A program made the position numbers and the translations under genes. A DNA stretch of 64,000 nucleotides, taken from positions 1 to 64,000 of the forward strand of contig NZ_JHEP02000010.1 in NCBI RefSeq assembly GCF_000657795.2. Reading direction: 5' to 3'. Positions 29,435 to 39,636 of this stretch are shown piece after piece. How positions within the stretch are numbered: position 1 is the first letter of the stretch; each line of letters begins with the position of its first letter. The stretch comes from Bordetella pseudohinzii. Its GTDB lineage: Bacteria > Pseudomonadota > Gammaproteobacteria > Burkholderiales > Burkholderiaceae_B. The notes below the pieces were generated by a model that was not told where the DNA came from, did not search any database, and saw only the letters and a program-made list of their open reading frames with translations.

Positions 29435-29539
29435 ACAGCGTCCGCAGCCTGGACATCTGCGGCTGCACCAGGATGGCGCGGGAAACGCTGCGGTAACATG
29501 GCCGCGATCCTGTTTCACCCATTCATCTTCTGACTAGCC

Positions 29540-30745
29540 ATGACCCAGCAAGCCTTTATCTGCGATGCGATCCGTACTCCTTTTGGCCGCTATGGCGGCG
29601 CCTTGTCGTCGGTGCGCGCCGATGATCTGGCCGCCATTCCCATCAAGGCGCTGATGGCGCGCAACCCCAATGTGCGCTGGGAAGAGCTGGACGATGTGAT
29701 TTTCGGCTGCGCCAACCAGGCCGGCGAAGACAACCGCAACGTGGCCCGCATGGCCACGCTGCTGGCCGGCCTGCCCATCGAGGTGGCTGGCTCCACGATC
29801 AACCGCCTGTGCGGCTCGGGCCTGGACGCCATCGGCACGGCCGCGCGCGCCATTCGCGCCGGCGAAGCCGGCCTGATGCTGGCCGGCGGCGTGGAAAGCA
29901 TGAGCCGCGCGCCTTTCGTGATGGGCAAGGCCGACAGCGCGTTTTCGCGCAATGCCGCCATTTTCGACACCACCATCGGCTGGCGCTTCGTCAACAAGCT
30001 GATGAAGGCCCAGTACGGCGTGGACTCCATGCCCGAAACCGCCGAGAACGTGGCCGACGACTTCAAGATCTCGCGCGCCGACCAGGACAAGTTCGCCCTG
30101 GCCAGCCAGCAAAAGACGGCTCGCGCCCAGAAAGAAGGTTATTTCGACGCCGAGATCACGCCGGTGTCCATCGCGCAGAAAAAAGGCGATGCCATCATCG
30201 TCGACAAGGACGAGCATCCGCGTGAAACCAGCCTGGAATCGCTGGCCAAGCTCAAGGGCGTGGTGCGCGAGGGCGGCAGCGTGACGGCGGGCAATGCCTC
30301 GGGCGTCAATGACGGCGCGGCCGCGCTCCTGCTGGCCGACGAGAAGGCCGCCGCCCGCCATGGCCTGACCCCGCGCGCCCGCGTGGTCGGCATGGCCACC
30401 GCTGGCGTGGCGCCCCGCATCATGGGCATGGGCCCGGCGCCCGCCACCCGCAAGGTGCTGGCCCAGACCGGCCTGACCCTGGCCCAGATGGACGTCATCG
30501 AACTGAACGAAGCCTTCGCCGCGCAAGGCCTGGCCGTGCTGCGCGACCTGGGCATCGCCGATGATGACGCCCGCGTCAATCCCAATGGCGGCGCCATCGC
30601 GCTGGGCCACCCCCTGGGCGCCAGCGGCGCCCGCCTGGCGACCACGGCCATCAACCAGCTGCACCGCACGGGCGGCCGCTACGCCCTGTGCACCATGTGC
30701 ATCGGCGTGGGCCAGGGCATCGCCCTCATCGTCGAGCGCGTCTGA
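29540..30745 (+). CDS. pcaF: Acetyl-CoA acyltransferase, 3-oxoadipyl-CoA thiolase type
   Basis: A 401-residue thiolase. The active-site cysteine is in NRLCGSGLDAIG (near residue 91), the histidine in GGAIALGHPLGASGAR and the second cysteine in CTMCIGVGQG. The length and the segment CANQAGEDNRNVARMATLLAGLP match the 3-oxoadipyl-CoA thiolase group of the beta-ketoadipate and phenylacetate pathways. No pca or paa genes accompany it, so the substrate is inferred from sequence resemblance only. A terminator follows. Confidence 0.88.
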   Translation: MTQQAFICDAIRTPFGRYGGALSSVRADDLAAIPIKALMARNPNVRWEELDDVIFGCANQAGEDNRNVARMATLLAGLPIEVAGSTINRLCGSGLDAIGTAARAIRAGEAGLMLAGGVESMSRAPFVMGKADSAFSRNAAIFDTTIGWRFVNKLMKAQYGVDSMPETAENVADDFKISRADQDKFALASQQKTARAQKEGYFDAEITPVSIAQKKGDAIIVDKDEHPRETSLESLAKLKGVVREGGSVTAGNASGVNDGAAALLLADEKAAARHGLTPRARVVGMATAGVAPRIMGMGPAPATRKVLAQTGLTLAQMDVIELNEAFAAQGLAVLRDLGIADDDARVNPNGGAIALGHPLGASGARLATTAINQLHRTGGRYALCTMCIGVGQGIALIVERV

Positions 30746-30765
30746 TCCGCGCCTCGCGGGGCAAG

Positions 30766-30791
30766 AAAAAGGAGCCGCGAGGCTCCTTTTT
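30766..30791. terminator. Bidirectional terminator, thiolase / DUF192 gene
   Basis: Arms AAAAAGGAGCC and GGCTCCTTTTT with loop GCGA form an intrinsic terminator between two convergent genes. Confidence 0.88.
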
Positions 30792-30811
30792 CGCTTCCGG
30801 GGCGGCCGTGC

Positions 30812-31261
30812 TCAGGGCAGGCCGTCGATCTTGGCGCCGGCCTTCACGCCGCGCTGGGCGAACCAGCCCTGGCTCATTTCGAGGGCATAGCGCACGGGTT
30901 TGCGCGAACAATGCGCGTCGTCGGTCTGCGGCGCCATGTCTTCGATATTCGATATCGTGCCATCATCGGCGATAAAGGCGATCGACAGCGGCAGCAGCGT
31001 ATTGCGCATCCAGAAGCACTGCAGGTCGGGCGCTTCGAACACGAAAAGCATGCCGTTGTTGCCCGGCAGTTCCTGGCGGTTCATCAGGCCGATGCGGCGC
31101 TTATCTTCCGTGTCGGCGACTTCGGCCTGGATGACATGGATGCCCGTGGACAGCTGGGTGGTGGGCAAGCTGCCTTGGCGCGGGCCGCTGGCCATGACTG
31201 ACAAGGGGGCGAGCGCCAGGGCCAGGACAGCCGGGCGCATCAGGGCGGAGAGGATCTGCAT
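30812..31261 (-). CDS. DUF192 family exported protein
   Basis: A 149-residue protein with a signal peptide ending near residue 25 (SVMASG). The DUF192 domain that follows contains GLMNRQELPGNNGMLFVFE, FWMRNTLLPLSIAFI and YALEMSQGWFAQRGVKAG. The family is widespread, probably periplasmic, and lacks a proven function. It follows the cold-shock gene on the same strand but is separated from it by a terminator. Confidence 0.88.
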   Translation of the reverse strand: MQILSALMRPAVLALALAPLSVMASGPRQGSLPTTQLSTGIHVIQAEVADTEDKRRIGLMNRQELPGNNGMLFVFEAPDLQCFWMRNTLLPLSIAFIADDGTISNIEDMAPQTDDAHCSRKPVRYALEMSQGWFAQRGVKAGAKIDGLP

Positions 31262-31328
31262 GTACGACAGCTAAGAGGGTCGGCGGATACGGCCGCCAAG
31301 CATGGCGCGCCGCGGCCGGTTGCAAATG

Positions 31329-31353
31329 AAAAGGCGGAGCCGTGGGCTCCGCC
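31329..31353 (-). terminator. Terminator of the cold-shock gene
   Basis: On the minus strand a 9-bp stem GGCGGAGCC/GGCTCCGCC with a 3-base loop is followed by TTTT. It lies just after the cold-shock gene. Confidence 0.72.
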
Positions 31354-31379
31354 TGCATAATACCGTCTGTCAGGGTTGC

Positions 31380-31625
31380 TTAGGCCGACGTAATATTGAG
31401 TGCTTGCTTGCCTTTCGGACCCTGGATAATCTCGAAAGCGACTTTCTGGCCTTCCTTGAGGGTTTTGAAACCGTTCATCTGGATAGACGAAAAATGCGCG
31501 AAAAGATCTTCTCCGCCGTCATCGGGTGTAATGAAGCCAAAACCCTTCGCGTCGTTAAACCACTTGACGGTTCCGGTGGATTTTGGATTGTCCCCTTGGA
31601 CGGCGGTTGCGGTCGTGTCAGACAT
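31380..31625 (-). CDS. Cold-shock domain protein (CspA family)
   Basis: An 81-residue protein with a full cold-shock domain. RNP1 is KGFGFI at residues 27-32 and RNP2-like LFAHF at 41-45. Such proteins melt RNA structure. It has a 16-residue polar N-terminal extension ([16 protein letters not shown]) compared with the 67-70 residue standard form. It is divergent from clpS. Confidence 0.95.
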   Translation of the reverse strand: MSDTTATAVQGDNPKSTGTVKWFNDAKGFGFITPDDGGEDLFAHFSSIQMNGFKTLKEGQKVAFEIIQGPKGKQALNITSA

Positions 31626-31735
31626 GCGGACTGCCTCTTTTGAATCGTATGTTGGACGAAGGGGCCGTGGCTTGGCCTGAAGCCCATCCGGGAACGGTTG
31701 CCCTACAACGAGTTGAAAGGCTCCCGAATGCATGG

Positions 31736-31765
31736 ATAATGCGCTCCTTTTCTTTCTGGCGTCAA
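31736..31765 (-). promoter_or_regulatory. Predicted promoter of the cold-shock gene with long leader
   Basis: TTGACG (31760-31765, minus) and CATTAT (31736-31741) are spaced by 18 bases. Transcription near 31729 would leave a leader of about 100 bases, typical of cold-shock mRNAs whose leaders act as thermosensors. Confidence 0.5.
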
Positions 31766-31847
31766 GTATGGAAACTACGCATGTCTGTGTGTAATTTTGA
31801 GTAAGTGTGACGCGAATATTTGGACGATTAAATAGAATAGCCGCCCT

Positions 31848-32162
31848 ATGAGTTCTACCTTGGATTCGCAGCACGATGTCGTGGTCGAAAAACAGCCGGC
31901 GCGCACCGCGCCGCCGCCGATGTACCAGGTCGTGCTTCTCAATGATGACTACACCCCGATGGAATTCGTGGTGAAGGTCCTGCAGAAGTTCTTCGGCAAG
32001 AACCAGGAAGAAGCCACCCGCATCATGTTGCAGGTCCATCACGAAGGCCGCGGCATTTGTGGCGTCTATCCACGCGATGTGGCAGCCACCCGGATCGCCC
32101 AGGTGGCGCAGTATGCGCGGGCCCGGCAACATCCCCTGCAATGCATCATGGAGCCGGTCTAG
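31848..32162 (+). CDS. clpS: ATP-dependent Clp protease adaptor ClpS
   Basis: A 104-residue adaptor that delivers N-degron substrates to ClpAP. The unstructured N-terminal tail (1-22) precedes the core with [16 protein letters not shown] and the histidine pair in [13 protein letters not shown], the N-end-binding pocket. It is normally immediately upstream of clpA. Here 7.5 kb lies between them. Confidence 0.97.
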   Translation: MSSTLDSQHDVVVEKQPARTAPPPMYQVVLLNDDYTPMEFVVKVLQKFFGKNQEEATRIMLQVHHEGRGICGVYPRDVAATRIAQVAQYARARQHPLQCIMEPV

Positions 32163-32267
32163 CCCGTTGACGCGGGGCGGCCAGCGCCCCTTATCCCCTC
32201 TTTCAAGTAAGGCCGTATCGGCCAGTGTCCTGGCGGCGGTCTGAGACGTAGCAGCACGAGGTGCGCC

Positions 32268-35200
32268 TTGGCAAACAAAAAGCAAGTCTGGCTGGGAGTG
32301 GGGGGCGCGGTCATTCTGGCCGCCGCCGTGGGGTTGGGATGGCTGGCCGGGCGCGGACCCGCGCCGCAATCCGTCTCGCCGCAGGCCGGGCAGGCGGCGG
32401 TCGCCGCCGCCGAACAGGCCGCGGCGGCCAAACCGGCCGGCCAGGCCACGGTGGGCAAGCCCGATCCCTTCGCCGCCTTGAATTGCCAGCCGCGCCAGTA
32501 CAACGACAGCCTGGCGCTGGCGCTTACCTTTACCCAGCCCGTGGACCGCAAGGCCGATCTGGGACGCTATCTCCAGGTGACCGAGCTGGGCGCGGCCGCC
32601 CAGGACGAGGAGGGCGGCGGCCAGGGCCAGGCCCGGACCGGCCAGGCCGCGCCCAAGGGGCGCGCCGTCCAGGGCGGCTGGGTGGTCGGCGACAACCCTC
32701 GGGTGGTCTACTTTCCCTATGTGCAGCCGCTCAAGCGCTATGCCATCAGCGTGCGCGAGGGCCTGCCCGGCGGCGAGCCGCCAGGCGCCTTGCCGGAAGC
32801 GGCGCGCTGCGATGCCGCCACCCAGGCCATGCCGCCTTCCTTCTACTTCGCCAGCCGCGGCGTCGTGCTGCCCGCCGGCCAGAACGGCGGCCTGCCGGTG
32901 GCGACGGTCAACATGCCCGAGGTCGATGTGCAATTCCTGCGCGTGGACCCGCAGCGCGTGCCCGAGTTCTTCGACACGGTGCTGGGCGTGGGCCGCCAGC
33001 GCGGCGCCCGCGCCGACGCCGATGACGATGACGAGGGCTCCGAGGAAGACGAGTGGCGCTATGCCGATAACCGCAGCCTGAAGGGATCGGTCAGCAACTG
33101 GGACCTGGATCGCCTGAACACGCTGACCACCAGCGTCTACCAAGGGCGCTTCGTGACCGATGACAAGCCCAACCGGCGCCATGTGACCTTTCTGCCGGTC
33201 GAACACATCAAGGAACTGCAGGATCCTGGCATCTATATCGCGGTGATGAGCCAGCCGGGCCGTTTCCGCTACGAGTACCAGACCACCTATTTTTATGTCA
33301 GCGATATCGGCCTGCATGCGCGCCGCTACCCGGATCGCAGCGAAGCCTATGCCGTGTCCCTGAAGACCGGCCAGCCGCTGTCCGGGGTGCGCGTGGAACT
33401 GGTCGATGGCGCCGGCAAGACGCTGGCCCAGACCGACGCCGACGACCAGGGCCATGTGCGTTTCGAGGGCTCGCACGCCAATGCGCGCGTGATGCGCGCC
33501 ACCCGCGGCAAGGAAATGACGCTGCTGGCCCTGGGCGAGCCGGCGCTGGACCTTTCCGAATACGACATCGGCGGCCACCCGGCGCGCAATAACAATCTCT
33601 TCGTCTATGCCGGGCGCAATCTGTACCGGCCGGGCGAGCAATTCCATGTGTCGGTGCTGGCGCGCGACCCGGACGGACAGCCCTTGCCGGCCAGCCCGCT
33701 GACGGCCACGCTCAAGCGTCCGGACGGGCGGGTGACGCGCACGACGCTGTGGCATCCGGCCAAGGACCTGCCCAACTACATCGAGCAGGCCATCGACATC
33801 CCGCAGGACGCCCAGACCGGCAACTGGATGCTGGAGCTGCGCGTGGATCCCGCCGCGCGGATTCCGGATGCCAGCTGGAAGTTCCAGGTCGAAGAATTCC
33901 TGCCCGAGCGCATGAAGCTCGCCCTGGCCTCGGAGCAGCCCGTCCTGGCGCCCGGCCAGACCTGGGAGGTGGCATTGCAGGGCGATTATCTGTACGGCGC
34001 GCCGGCGGCGGGCAACCGCGTGCTGGCCAGTTTCCAGGTCAAGCGCGACCGCATCGCGCTGCCGCGGCAATGGCCGGGTTTTGTGTTCGGCGATGTCGCC
34101 GACGACGCGCTGCGCCGTTTCGAGGAAGTGCCCGACAGCGAGTTGGACGAGGGCGGGCATGGCGAGATCCGCGTCGATCCCCAGGCGGGCCAGGCGCGTT
34201 CGCCCCTGAAGGTCCGGCTGTCGGTCAGCCTGCTTGAGTCGGGCGGGCGGCCCGTGGTCCGTTCCATCGAGCGCAGCGTCTGGCCGGCCGATACGCTGAT
34301 CGGCCTGCGGCCGCTGTTTGACCGCGATGTGGCGCGCGAAGGCGCGCCGGCCGGTTTCGAAATCATCCGCGTCAACGCCGAAGGCAAGCCGCAGCCCATC
34401 GATGGCGCCCAAGTGCGCCTGTACCGCGAAGAGCGCCAATACTACTGGCGTTTCGATGATCAGCGCGGCTGGAACAGCGGCTATACCGAGACCGAAGAGC
34501 TGACGGATTCGCGCGTCATCGACATCGGCGAGCGCGCCTCGCTGTCGGTGGATGTGAAGTGGGGCCGTTATCGCCTGGAGATCGCCGATCCGCGGACCGG
34601 CCAGGTGGCGCGCTATCGCTTCTATGCCGGCTGGAACGCGCAGGACGCCGACGCCGTGGGCAACCGGCCCGACCGCGTGCAGCTCAAGCTGCAGGACTTG
34701 CCCGCCCAGCCTGGCGGCAAGGTCCGCATGACGGTCCTGCCGCCGCATGACGGCCAGGCCTTGATTACGGTCGAAGGCGACCGCATGCTGTGGTCGCAAT
34801 GGCTGGCGGTCAAGGCCACGGGCACCGAGATCGAGATCCCGGTCGACGCGGCCTGGAAGCGCCACGATCTCTATGTGTCGGCCACGGTCTTCCGGCCGGG
34901 CAGCGAGGGCGACCGCGTGACGCCGGCCCGCGCGCTGGGCCTGGCCTATCTGCCGCTGGCCAGCAGCGGGCGCAAGCTGGAGGTGAGCCTGAACGCCGCG
35001 GCCAAGGTCGAACCCGAGAAGCCCGCCACGGTGCGCGTGAAGGTCGACGGCGCCTCGGGCGGCAAAGCCTATGTGACGCTGTCGGCCGTGGACGTCGGCA
35101 TTCTCAACATCAATCAGTACGCCACGCCCGATCCCATGGACTTCTTCTTCGGCAAGCATCGTTATGCGCCGGAGCTGCTGGACATGTACGGCAAGCTGAT

Positions 35201-37430
35201 CGAAAAAATGGACGGCACCCAGGGCCGCCTCAAATGGGGCGGCGACGCGGCCATGCGCGGCGACAGCCGCAGCCTGCCCAAGAAGGTCAAGCTGGTGGAT
35301 CTATTCTCGGGCGCGGTGGCGCTCAATGAACAGGGCGAGGCCGAGATCAAGCTCGACCTGCCCGACTTCAATGGCACTTTGCGCCTGATGGCCGTGGCCT
35401 TCTCGGCGGACCGCTATGGCAGCGCCGAGGCCGAGATGACGGTGGCCGCTCCCGTGGTGGCGGAACTGAACACGCCGCGCTTCATCACGCCGGGCGACCA
35501 GGCCGCGGTGGCGCTGGACCTGACCAACCTGAGCGGCGCGACGCGCAAGCTGACGGTCAAATTGCAGGCGCTCGATCCGCTGGCCATCGCCGATAGCACC
35601 CGCAGCCTGACCCTGAAGGACAAGGAACGCGCGACGCTGCGCTTTGTGGCGACCACGACAGGTTCCTATGGCCTGGGGCGGATGCGTCTGGTGGTCCAGG
35701 GCGAGGGGCTGGACATCACGCGCGAGTCCGTGTTGCAGGTGCAGCCGGCCCATGCGGCCGAGCGCCGGGCGCGCCGCGTCCGCCTCAATCCCGGCGAGGA
35801 GTGGACACCCGCGGCCGATCTCCTGGCGAATTGGCATGCCGACTCGGTGACGGCGTCGATGACCTTGTCCAACCGCCCGCCGCTGAACGTCAACCGGCTG
35901 GTGCAGGGGCTGTTGAACTATCCCTATGGCTGCACCGAGCAGACCATCAGCGCAACACTGCCCTGGGTCATCATCGATGACGCCGCGGCCAAGCGTTTCG
36001 GGATGACGCCGCGCACGCTGGCCGAGCGCCAGGCCAGGATAGACGGCGCGCTCGCGCGCCTGTCGGGCATGCGCGGGGCGACGGGCGCCTATTCCCTGTG
36101 GGGCGATTCCAGCTCCCGCGATGTCTGGCTGACGGCCTATGCGCTGGGCTTCATGCAGGACGCCCGCGAGCGCGGCTTCAATGTGCCCGACAGCGGCCTG
36201 GAGCGCAGCCGGCAGTGGCTGCTCGAACAGCTGCAGCAGACGCCCAACAGCTTCGGCAGCTGGTCGGCCAATCTGCGCAAGGGCCTGGAGAGCGGCCGTT
36301 TCGACAGCGGCAGCGCCGACGTGCTGCGCAATGACCACCGCCGCTTCGCCGGCCTGGCCGCCGCCGCCTTGGCGCTGGCGCGGGATGGCAAGGCGCCCCT
36401 GTCCACGGTCCGGCAGCTGTTCGACAATTATGGCGAGCGGGCGCGCTCCCCCTTGCCGCTCATCCAGCTGGCGGCGGCCTTCAAGCTGCTGGGCGACGAA
36501 GGCCGCATGAAGACCGCGCTGGAGCAGGGCATGACGCGCGCCTATGGCATCACGCGCCGCGGTTCCGGTTATTACGATGAGTGGCTGGGCGACTACGGCA
36601 GCAGCGTGCGCGACTATGCCCAGGCCTATGCCTTGCTCAACCAATACGGTTTGCGCGATGCGCGCAGCGAAAACCTGCTCGAACAGGCCTCGGCCCGGAT
36701 GGGGAACCGCTCCTATCTGTCCACCCAGGAACAAATGGCCCTGCTGCTGGCGGCCCACGCGGCCGGCGGCGACCGCGCCGCGCCCTGGCAGGCCCTGCTG
36801 CAACAGGGCGGCGCCAGCCGCAATCTGAGCAGCCCGCAGGACCAGACCCTGGAAATCGGGCCGGCGGACCTGGCGGCCACGCGCCTGCGCAATACGGGCA
36901 ATCAATCGCTGTTCATGGAGTTTGACGCCCAAGGCACGCCCAGGACGGCGCCGGCGCCCCGCAATGATGTCATCGGCCTGCAGCGCGGCTGGTATCGTCC
37001 CGACGGCAGCGCCTGGGATGGCGGACTGTTGCAGACGGGCGACATGCTGGTGGTCTGGATCCAGGCCGATGCCACGCAGTATGTGCCCGATGCGCTGATC
37101 GTCGACCGCGTGCCCGCCGGCTTCGAGGTGGAGAACCTCAACCTCTCGCAAAGCCCCGAGATGCAGGATTGGCAGATCGGCGGGCGCCGGGTGGCCGAGG
37201 CCATGGCCAATCCCAATATCAAGCATCGCGAATTCCGCGATGACCGCTATGTGGCCGCGGCCACGCTGGGACGGGGCAAGGTCGATATCTTCTATCTGGC
37301 GCGCGTGGTGACGCCTGGCCGCTACAGCGTGCCTTCGGTGGTGGCCGAAGACATGTACCGGCCCGAGCTGCGCGGCGTGGGCGACACATGGAGCAGCATC
37401 GAGATCCGCGACCGGCAGCCGCGCAAATGA
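32268..37430 (+). CDS. Bacterial alpha-2-macroglobulin family protein (YfhM-like)
   Basis: A 1720-residue periplasmic protease-trapping protein. An N-terminal membrane anchor (about residues 7-27) has no lipobox cysteine, so it is held by an uncleaved helix or exported. An acidic [13 protein letters not shown] run is near residue 250. MG domains fill the middle, and the thioester motif is CTEQ at C1222 inside [17 protein letters not shown] helical TED domain follows and a receptor-like domain ends the protein. The start is TTG at 32268 behind a GAGG site. It overlaps pbpC by four bases. In E. coli the yfhM-pbpC pair likewise links a protease trap to envelope repair. Confidence 0.93.
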   Translation: MANKKQVWLGVGGAVILAAAVGLGWLAGRGPAPQSVSPQAGQAAVAAAEQAAAAKPAGQATVGKPDPFAALNCQPRQYNDSLALALTFTQPVDRKADLGRYLQVTELGAAAQDEEGGGQGQARTGQAAPKGRAVQGGWVVGDNPRVVYFPYVQPLKRYAISVREGLPGGEPPGALPEAARCDAATQAMPPSFYFASRGVVLPAGQNGGLPVATVNMPEVDVQFLRVDPQRVPEFFDTVLGVGRQRGARADADDDDEGSEEDEWRYADNRSLKGSVSNWDLDRLNTLTTSVYQGRFVTDDKPNRRHVTFLPVEHIKELQDPGIYIAVMSQPGRFRYEYQTTYFYVSDIGLHARRYPDRSEAYAVSLKTGQPLSGVRVELVDGAGKTLAQTDADDQGHVRFEGSHANARVMRATRGKEMTLLALGEPALDLSEYDIGGHPARNNNLFVYAGRNLYRPGEQFHVSVLARDPDGQPLPASPLTATLKRPDGRVTRTTLWHPAKDLPNYIEQAIDIPQDAQTGNWMLELRVDPAARIPDASWKFQVEEFLPERMKLALASEQPVLAPGQTWEVALQGDYLYGAPAAGNRVLASFQVKRDRIALPRQWPGFVFGDVADDALRRFEEVPDSELDEGGHGEIRVDPQAGQARSPLKVRLSVSLLESGGRPVVRSIERSVWPADTLIGLRPLFDRDVAREGAPAGFEIIRVNAEGKPQPIDGAQVRLYREERQYYWRFDDQRGWNSGYTETEELTDSRVIDIGERASLSVDVKWGRYRLEIADPRTGQVARYRFYAGWNAQDADAVGNRPDRVQLKLQDLPAQPGGKVRMTVLPPHDGQALITVEGDRMLWSQWLAVKATGTEIEIPVDAAWKRHDLYVSATVFRPGSEGDRVTPARALGLAYLPLASSGRKLEVSLNAAAKVEPEKPATVRVKVDGASGGKAYVTLSAVDVGILNINQYATPDPMDFFFGKHRYAPELLDMYGKLIEKMDGTQGRLKWGGDAAMRGDSRSLPKKVKLVDLFSGAVALNEQGEAEIKLDLPDFNGTLRLMAVAFSADRYGSAEAEMTVAAPVVAELNTPRFITPGDQAAVALDLTNLSGATRKLTVKLQALDPLAIADSTRSLTLKDKERATLRFVATTTGSYGLGRMRLVVQGEGLDITRESVLQVQPAHAAERRARRVRLNPGEEWTPAADLLANWHADSVTASMTLSNRPPLNVNRLVQGLLNYPYGCTEQTISATLPWVIIDDAAAKRFGMTPRTLAERQARIDGALARLSGMRGATGAYSLWGDSSSRDVWLTAYALGFMQDARERGFNVPDSGLERSRQWLLEQLQQTPNSFGSWSANLRKGLESGRFDSGSADVLRNDHRRFAGLAAAALALARDGKAPLSTVRQLFDNYGERARSPLPLIQLAAAFKLLGDEGRMKTALEQGMTRAYGITRRGSGYYDEWLGDYGSSVRDYAQAYALLNQYGLRDARSENLLEQASARMGNRSYLSTQEQMALLLAAHAAGGDRAAPWQALLQQGGASRNLSSPQDQTLEIGPADLAATRLRNTGNQSLFMEFDAQGTPRTAPAPRNDVIGLQRGWYRPDGSAWDGGLLQTGDMLVVWIQADATQYVPDALIVDRVPAGFEVENLNLSQSPEMQDWQIGGRRVAEAMANPNIKHREFRDDRYVAAATLGRGKVDIFYLARVVTPGRYSVPSVVAEDMYRPELRGVGDTWSSIEIRDRQPRK

Positions 37431-39583
37431 CGCGGCGCGGGCGGCGCCTGGCCTGGGCCGGCGCCGTCCTGGCGGCGCTGCCGCTGGCTGCCCTGTTCGC
37501 GCTGGACCGGGCCTATCCGCTGCCGCCGGCCGGTTCGGCCGGGGCGCGCGTGGTCGTCGCCGACGATGGCACGCCTTTGCGCAACTACCCGAGCCGCGAT
37601 GGCGTCTGGCGCTATCCCGTGAGGCCTGCGCAGGTATCGCCGCGCTATCTGCAGACCTTGCTGGCCTATGAGGACCGCTGGTTCTATTGGCATCCGGGGA
37701 TCAATCCCTGGGCCATGGCGCGGGCGGGCTGGCAATGGGCCGCGCAGGGCCGCATCGTCTCGGGCGGCTCCACGCTCACCATGCAGGTCGCGCGCATGCT
37801 CGATCCGGCGCTGGCCGGGCAGCCCTCGCGCAGCCTGCGGGCCAAGGCGCGCCAGGTCTGGCGCGCGCTGCAGCTGGAAATACACTACAGCAAGGACGAC
37901 ATTCTCGCCCTGTATCTGGCGCATGCGCCCATGGGCGGCATCGTCGAGGGCGTGGAGATGGGCGCGCGCCTGTGGCTGGGCAAATCCGCAAGCGACCTGA
38001 GCGATGCCGAGGCGGCCTTGCTCACGGCCCTGCCGCAGGCGCCGTCGCGCCTGCGTCCGGACCGGCATCCGGAGACGGCGCGGCTGGCGCGCGACAAAGT
38101 GCTTGCGCGCATGCAGGCCTTGTCGATCTGGCCGGCCGATCGCGTGGCCGATGCGCGCATCGAGAATGTGGTGGCGCCGCCTTTGCGCGCGCGCTGGCTG
38201 GCGCCATTGGCCGCGCAGCGCCTGCTGGCCGGCCGGCCGCGCGCGCAGACGGTGGTGGCCAGCACGCTCGACGCCGACATCCAGGCCACGGTCGAGCGCA
38301 TGCTGCTCGACCGCGTCGACGGCCTGCCGCCCAAGGTGTCCATGGCCGTCCTGGTGATGGACAACGACAGCCTGGAGGTCAAGGCCTATGCGGGTTCGGC
38401 GGACTTCTCCGACGACAGCCGCTACGCGCACGTGGACATGGTGCGCGCCGTGCGTTCGCCGGGCTCCACGCTCAAGCCTTTTCTCTATGCGCAGGCGCTG
38501 GACGACGGGCTGGTGCACTCGGAGAGCCTGCTCATGGACGTGCCCCTGTCCTTTGGCGGCTATGCCCCGGGCAATTTCCAGGCTTCCTTCTCCGGGCCGG
38601 TGAGCGTGTCCCAGGCCTTGCAGCGCTCCCTGAACGTGCCCGCCGTGGACCTGCTGGACCGCGTGGGGCCGGTCCGCTTTGCCTCGGCCATGCTCAATGC
38701 CGGCGTGCGCCTGCGCATGCCGGCCGGCGCGGCGCCCAACCTGAGCCTGATCCTGGGCGGGGGAGGGACGACGCTGGAAGAACTGGTGGGCGCTTATCGC
38801 GCGCTGGCGCGGGAGGGCCTGGCGGGCCAGCCGCGCCTGAGCCCCGATGAGCCCCGGCGCGAGAGCCGGGCCATGAGCGCGGGCGCGGCCTGGATCGTGC
38901 GCGATATCCTGGAGGCGGGCGGCCATCCGGAAAGACCCTTGTTCCAGCAGGGCGGAGCCGGGCCGGCGCTGGCATGGAAAACCGGCACCAGTTTTGGATT
39001 CCGCGACGCCTGGGCCATCGGGGTGACGGATCGCTGGACCCTGGGCGTCTGGGTCGGCCGCCCGGATGGCACGCCCAATCCGGGGTTTTTTGGCGCCAAT
39101 GTTGCCGCGCCCCTGTTACGCGATGTGGCCTCGGCGCTGCCGGCCGGCCCGCCCGCGGCCCGCAAGCGCCCCGGCACGGTGCGCGCCGTCGTCACCTGCT
39201 GGCCCCTGGGCTGGCGCCTGGACCGCGCGCCCGGGGGCGTCTGCCCCGAACAACGTGCCGCCTGGGCCTTGAACGATACGGTTCCGCCCTCATTTGCGGA
39301 GTATGCCAATGTGTCGCGCGGCCCCATGCGCATCGAGGGGGTGGCCCAGGGTTCGGTGCTGCGGCCGGTGCCGGGCGCGCGTGCCGTGGCGCTGGATGTC
39401 GGCGTGCAGGGCGCCGAGGGCCGGGTATGGTGGATGCTTGATGGCAAACTCTATCGGCAGGCCGGCGCGGCCGAAACACAGGGATTGGCCCTGGCGCGCA
39501 ATGGCTTGCACCGTCTCACCGTGATGGACGAAGCGGGCCGGTACGCCGGCCTCGAATTTGAAATCGCTGGCGTTACGCCCTGA
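37427..39583 (+). CDS. pbpC: Penicillin-binding protein 1C
   Basis: A 718-residue bifunctional peptidoglycan synthase. The GT51 motif EDRWFYWHPG starts at E82. The transpeptidase motifs are S347-TLK, SLN and K518-TG. A C-terminal BiPBP domain includes a single predicted sheet region. An N-terminal membrane helix anchors it. ATG at 37427 overlaps the upstream stop (ATGA), so translation is coupled with the macroglobulin gene. The pair is thought to defend and repair peptidoglycan. Confidence 0.95.
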   Translation: MTRRGRRLAWAGAVLAALPLAALFALDRAYPLPPAGSAGARVVVADDGTPLRNYPSRDGVWRYPVRPAQVSPRYLQTLLAYEDRWFYWHPGINPWAMARAGWQWAAQGRIVSGGSTLTMQVARMLDPALAGQPSRSLRAKARQVWRALQLEIHYSKDDILALYLAHAPMGGIVEGVEMGARLWLGKSASDLSDAEAALLTALPQAPSRLRPDRHPETARLARDKVLARMQALSIWPADRVADARIENVVAPPLRARWLAPLAAQRLLAGRPRAQTVVASTLDADIQATVERMLLDRVDGLPPKVSMAVLVMDNDSLEVKAYAGSADFSDDSRYAHVDMVRAVRSPGSTLKPFLYAQALDDGLVHSESLLMDVPLSFGGYAPGNFQASFSGPVSVSQALQRSLNVPAVDLLDRVGPVRFASAMLNAGVRLRMPAGAAPNLSLILGGGGTTLEELVGAYRALAREGLAGQPRLSPDEPRRESRAMSAGAAWIVRDILEAGGHPERPLFQQGGAGPALAWKTGTSFGFRDAWAIGVTDRWTLGVWVGRPDGTPNPGFFGANVAAPLLRDVASALPAGPPAARKRPGTVRAVVTCWPLGWRLDRAPGGVCPEQRAAWALNDTVPPSFAEYANVSRGPMRIEGVAQGSVLRPVPGARAVALDVGVQGAEGRVWWMLDGKLYRQAGAAETQGLALARNGLHRLTVMDEAGRYAGLEFEIAGVTP

Positions 39584-39636
39584 TCGGCATAGAATATGAA
39601 GCGTGTACCTGCCGCTTCGTGCGTTACGGAGGAAGC

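Noticed and set aside
32268-32353. Macroglobulin as an outer-membrane or inner-membrane lipoprotein
   Set aside because: Its N-terminal hydrophobic segment lacks a lipobox cysteine.
31380-35159. Very long minus-strand open frame opposite the macroglobulin gene
   Set aside because: Only its last 81 codons (the cold-shock protein) are real. The rest is the antisense frame of a GC-rich gene, with alanine-, arginine-, histidine- and glycine-rich repetitive composition and no domain.
35301-37226. 641-codon minus-strand open frame opposite the macroglobulin C-terminal half
   Set aside because: Antisense frame of strongly biased codons; no start signal, no recognisable motif.
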